Source of the DNA: Streptomyces sp. WM6386
Lineage (GTDB): Bacteria > Actinomycetota > Actinomycetes > Streptomycetales > Streptomycetaceae
Direction of reading: 5' to 3'
DNA length: 16,388 nucleotides
Assembly: GCF_000972385.1 (NCBI RefSeq)
Contig: NZ_JXTE01000117.1
Location: 1 to 16,388 of the forward strand
The position numbers and the translations under genes are program-made. The notes below the pieces were generated by a model. That model made no database searches, had not been told where the DNA came from, and saw only the letters and a program-made list of their open reading frames with translations. Shown here piece by piece: positions 14,534 to 16,388 of the stretch (the stretch's first letter is position 1; each line of letters opens with the position of its first letter).

Positions 14534-15826
14534 ATGAAGCAGATCCCTTACTGGCTCGACACCGCCCCCGCCCTGCCCGACCGGTCCGGAAAGGACCTGC
14601 CCGACGAGGCGGACGTGGTGGTCATCGGCGGCGGCCTCACCGGCCTGTCCACCGCCTACCACACCGCCCGCAAGGGTGCCCGGACTGTCCTCGTCGAGAA
14701 GGACAAGGTCGGTTCGGGCGCCTCAGGGCGCAACGGCAGCATGTGCACCCAGGGCCTCACCATCGGTGTCGGCGAGGCCCGCAAGCGCTACGGCCAGGAG
14801 CGCGCCCGCGAGCTGTACGACGCCTTCCGCGAGGCCGTCGACGTCGTCGAGGAACTCACCCACACGGAGAAGATCGACTGCGACTTCAACCGCTCCGGAC
14901 GCCTCGGGGTCGCCTTCAAGCCCCAGCACTTCGAGTCGATGAAGGCCACCCAGCGCGACCTGGCCGACAACTTCGACCACGAGACCCAGCTCCTGACCCG
15001 CGGCGAGCTGAAGGCGGAACTGGGCTCGGACTACTACCACGGCGCCCTGCTCGACCCGCTCAGCGCCGCCCTGCACGTCGGCAAGTACGTCCACGGCCTG
15101 GCCGAGGCCGCCGAACGCGCCGGCGCGGAGATCCACGAACGCAACGCCGCCACCGGCCTCACCCGCCTGCCCGACGGCGGCTTCCTCGTGGAGACCCTGC
15201 ACGGCACGATCCGCGCCAAGCAGGTCATGGCCGCGACCGACGCCTACACCGACAAGGCGCTGCCCTGGTTCCGCAAGCGGTTGATCAACGTCGGCAGCTT
15301 CATCATCGTCACCGAACCGCTGGGGGAGGGGCGCGCCCGCGAACTGATCCCCAACGCCCGCCTGGTGGTCGACTCCAAGAACATCGGCCACTACCTCCGG
15401 CTCACCCCCGACAACCGACTCGCCTTCGGCGGCCGGGCCCGATTTGCGCCGTCCAACCCGGCCTCCGACGTCAAAAGCGGGGACGTCCTCAAGCGGGAGA
15501 TGACGGAGATCTTCCCGCAGTTGGCCGACGTTCGGATCGACTACGTCTGGGGCGGGATGGTCGGCTTCTCCTGGGACCGTCTCCCGCATGCGGGTGAGGC
15601 CGATGGGGCCAAGGGCCTGTACTACTCCATGGGTTACTGCGGCCATGGCGTCCAGATGGCCACCTACATGGGCCGCGCCGTCGCCGAGATGATGGACGGC
15701 AAGCCGGAGGCCAACCCCCTGCGCGGCCTCGGCTTCCCCAAGGTCCCCGTCCCCTTCTACAACGGCACCCCCTGGTTCCTCCCGTTCGGCGGCGCCTACT
15801 ACAAGGCCAAGGACAAGCTGCGCTGA
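14534..15826 (+). CDS. FAD-dependent oxidoreductase, gamma-glutamylputrescine oxidase (PuuB)-like
   Basis: This 430-residue DAO-family flavoenzyme has a dinucleotide fold VVVIGGGLTGLST (G32, G34, G37), ribose-binding E55 in LVEKD, and GSGASGRNGS (60-69), a loop typical of PuuB and related amine oxidases. YSMGYCGHGVQMATYMG is the conserved C-terminal flavin motif. The length matches PuuB. PuuB relatives oxidise N-substituted diamines, and others oxidise glycine-type secondary amines. It is diverged from the oxidase at 2742 and probably acts on a different C-N bond. GAGGA (14521-14525) lies 8 nt ahead of the ATG. It appears to be the last gene of the cluster; a 367-bp gap follows. Confidence 0.88.
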   Translation: MKQIPYWLDTAPALPDRSGKDLPDEADVVVIGGGLTGLSTAYHTARKGARTVLVEKDKVGSGASGRNGSMCTQGLTIGVGEARKRYGQERARELYDAFREAVDVVEELTHTEKIDCDFNRSGRLGVAFKPQHFESMKATQRDLADNFDHETQLLTRGELKAELGSDYYHGALLDPLSAALHVGKYVHGLAEAAERAGAEIHERNAATGLTRLPDGGFLVETLHGTIRAKQVMAATDAYTDKALPWFRKRLINVGSFIIVTEPLGEGRARELIPNARLVVDSKNIGHYLRLTPDNRLAFGGRARFAPSNPASDVKSGDVLKREMTEIFPQLADVRIDYVWGGMVGFSWDRLPHAGEADGAKGLYYSMGYCGHGVQMATYMGRAVAEMMDGKPEANPLRGLGFPKVPVPFYNGTPWFLPFGGAYYKAKDKLR

Positions 15827-16193
15827 GTCGACGGGGCGGTGGTACTGCGGGGCCTACGGGGAAGGGGTGGCGGTAAGCCCCCGCAGTTCCGGGCTCGGGT
15901 ACCCCCTGAGACTCATTCGCTGTGGTGACCCGGTGACCGCGGCGCGCCGCTGTTCCCCGTCTCCTGCAACGGCCTCGCCGCGTCAGCAACATCGAGGGCG
16001 CGGCGGGCCGTGCGGCGTCGGCTGACCAAGGACGGCTTCACGGGCGTCCACATATCCATTGCTACTGCCGCCGACGAACTCGTTGACTGCGGGGCGGCCG
16101 CGCGCTCGATCTGCTCTCGCGGTTCCACCGGCAACTGACCTCATGTACACCCTCGTCCGAGAACGTCCGCTCCAAGAGAAGGTCCGCACCGCC
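15827..16193. other. Gap without a convincing gene; possible decayed coding remnant
   Basis: No intact gene with a ribosome site was found in these 367 bases. A plus-strand frame is open from 15929 to a TGA at 16136-16138 and reads like protein in its second half (LTKDGFTGVHISIATAADEL, from 16022). It lacks a good start and has more A/T-ending codons than its neighbours. It may be the tail of a lost or foreign gene. I do not recognise the family. The leader of aspA must also lie here; no promoter stood out. Confidence 0.3.
15845..15886 (+). terminator. Weak candidate terminator after the catabolic operon
   Basis: CTGCGGGG (15845-15852) and CCCCGCAG (15879-15886) form a perfect 8-bp inverted repeat starting 19 nt after the last operon gene. 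The loop of 26 nt is long and no T-tract follows. The position fits a terminator; the structure alone is weak. Confidence 0.25.
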
Positions 16194-16388
16194 ATGACCG
16201 CCGCAGTCACCCGCAGCGAACACGACCTGCTCGGCGACCGGGACGTCCCCGCCGACGTCTACTGGGGTGTGCACACCCTCCGCGCCACCGAGAACTTCGC
16301 CATCACCGGCACTCCCATCTCCGCCTACCCCCACCTCCTTGACGCCCTCGCCGCCGTCAAGGAGGCCGCCGCGCTCGCCAATGAGGAA
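16194..16388 (+). CDS. aspA: Aspartate ammonia-lyase (partial, N-terminal 65 codons)
   Basis: The enzyme splits L-aspartate into fumarate and ammonia. The visible N-terminus carries EHDLLGDRDVPADVYWGVHT, then RATENFAITG and AAVKEAAALANEE. These line up with the start of E. coli AspA (DLLGTREVP, YGVHTLRA, KKAAALAN). The active-site signature lies beyond the right edge. The ATG at 16194 gives an N-terminus of the usual length, with GAAGG at 16178-16182, 11 nt upstream. An in-frame ATG at 16143 would add 17 residues but has no ribosome site. It is on the same strand as the catabolic operon but separated by 367 bp, so it is probably a separate unit. It could still consume aspartate from the pathway. 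Confidence 0.9.
   Translation, partial: MTAAVTRSEHDLLGDRDVPADVYWGVHTLRATENFAITGTPISAYPHLLDALAAVKEAAALANEE

Noticed and set aside
2742..15826. Assignment as an ectoine degradation locus
   Set aside because: There is no DoeA/EutD ectoine hydrolase, and the two flavin amine oxidases and PotABCD-type importer are not explained by that pathway.
2742..15826. Assignment as a standard Puu putrescine utilisation operon
   Set aside because: No glutamine-synthetase-like PuuA or class I amidotransferase-like PuuD is present in the window.
15913..16334. Several short minus-strand frames near the right end
   Set aside because: They overlap the clear aspA start, lack ribosome sites and look like arbitrary GC-rich translation.

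Overview
The window is very GC-rich (roughly 70%), with strong G/C bias at third codon positions, GTG starts, ATGA stop/start overlaps and long meaningless antisense ORFs. This fits an actinomycete, most likely Streptomyces or a close relative. There are no RNA genes, CRISPR arrays, insertion sequences or phage genes. The region reads as a chromosomal catabolic locus. Left part (1-2600): two copies of an IclR-family regulator gene, both on the minus strand, each sit head-to-head with a plus-strand transcription unit. Copy A (1-238) runs off the left edge. Copy B (1733-2486) is full length but carries a one-base insertion near 2305 that breaks it. The duplicated block includes a shared divergent control region with tandem 17-bp palindromes. 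Between the copies lies a class V PLP enzyme (451-1641), divergent from copy A. Central and right part (2742-15826): eleven plus-strand genes in an apparent operon or pair of operons. In order they are a sarcosine-oxidase-like FAD oxidase, an AstE/AspA-type zinc deacylase, a complete polyamine-type ABC importer (Tat/lipobox binding protein, ATPase, two permeases), a class III aminotransferase, a second AstE/AspA-type deacylase, an aldehyde dehydrogenase, an aldo/keto reductase, a type II HAD hydrolase, and a PuuB-like FAD amine oxidase. Many neighbours overlap by 4-8 nt, so they are probably translated together. Inferred logic: a cationic, polyamine-like or N-substituted amino compound is imported. 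It is oxidised or deaminated by the flavoenzymes and the transaminase to an aldehyde, which the dehydrogenase oxidises or the reductase reduces. The two deacylases would remove N-acyl groups. The set resembles the Puu putrescine route (PuuB, PuuC and PuuE analogues) and partly the ectoine route (DoeB and DoeD analogues). It lacks the diagnostic PuuA, PuuD and DoeA enzymes, so the substrate is unknown. After a 367-bp gap with no convincing gene, an aspartate ammonia-lyase gene (aspA) begins at 16194 and runs off the right edge.
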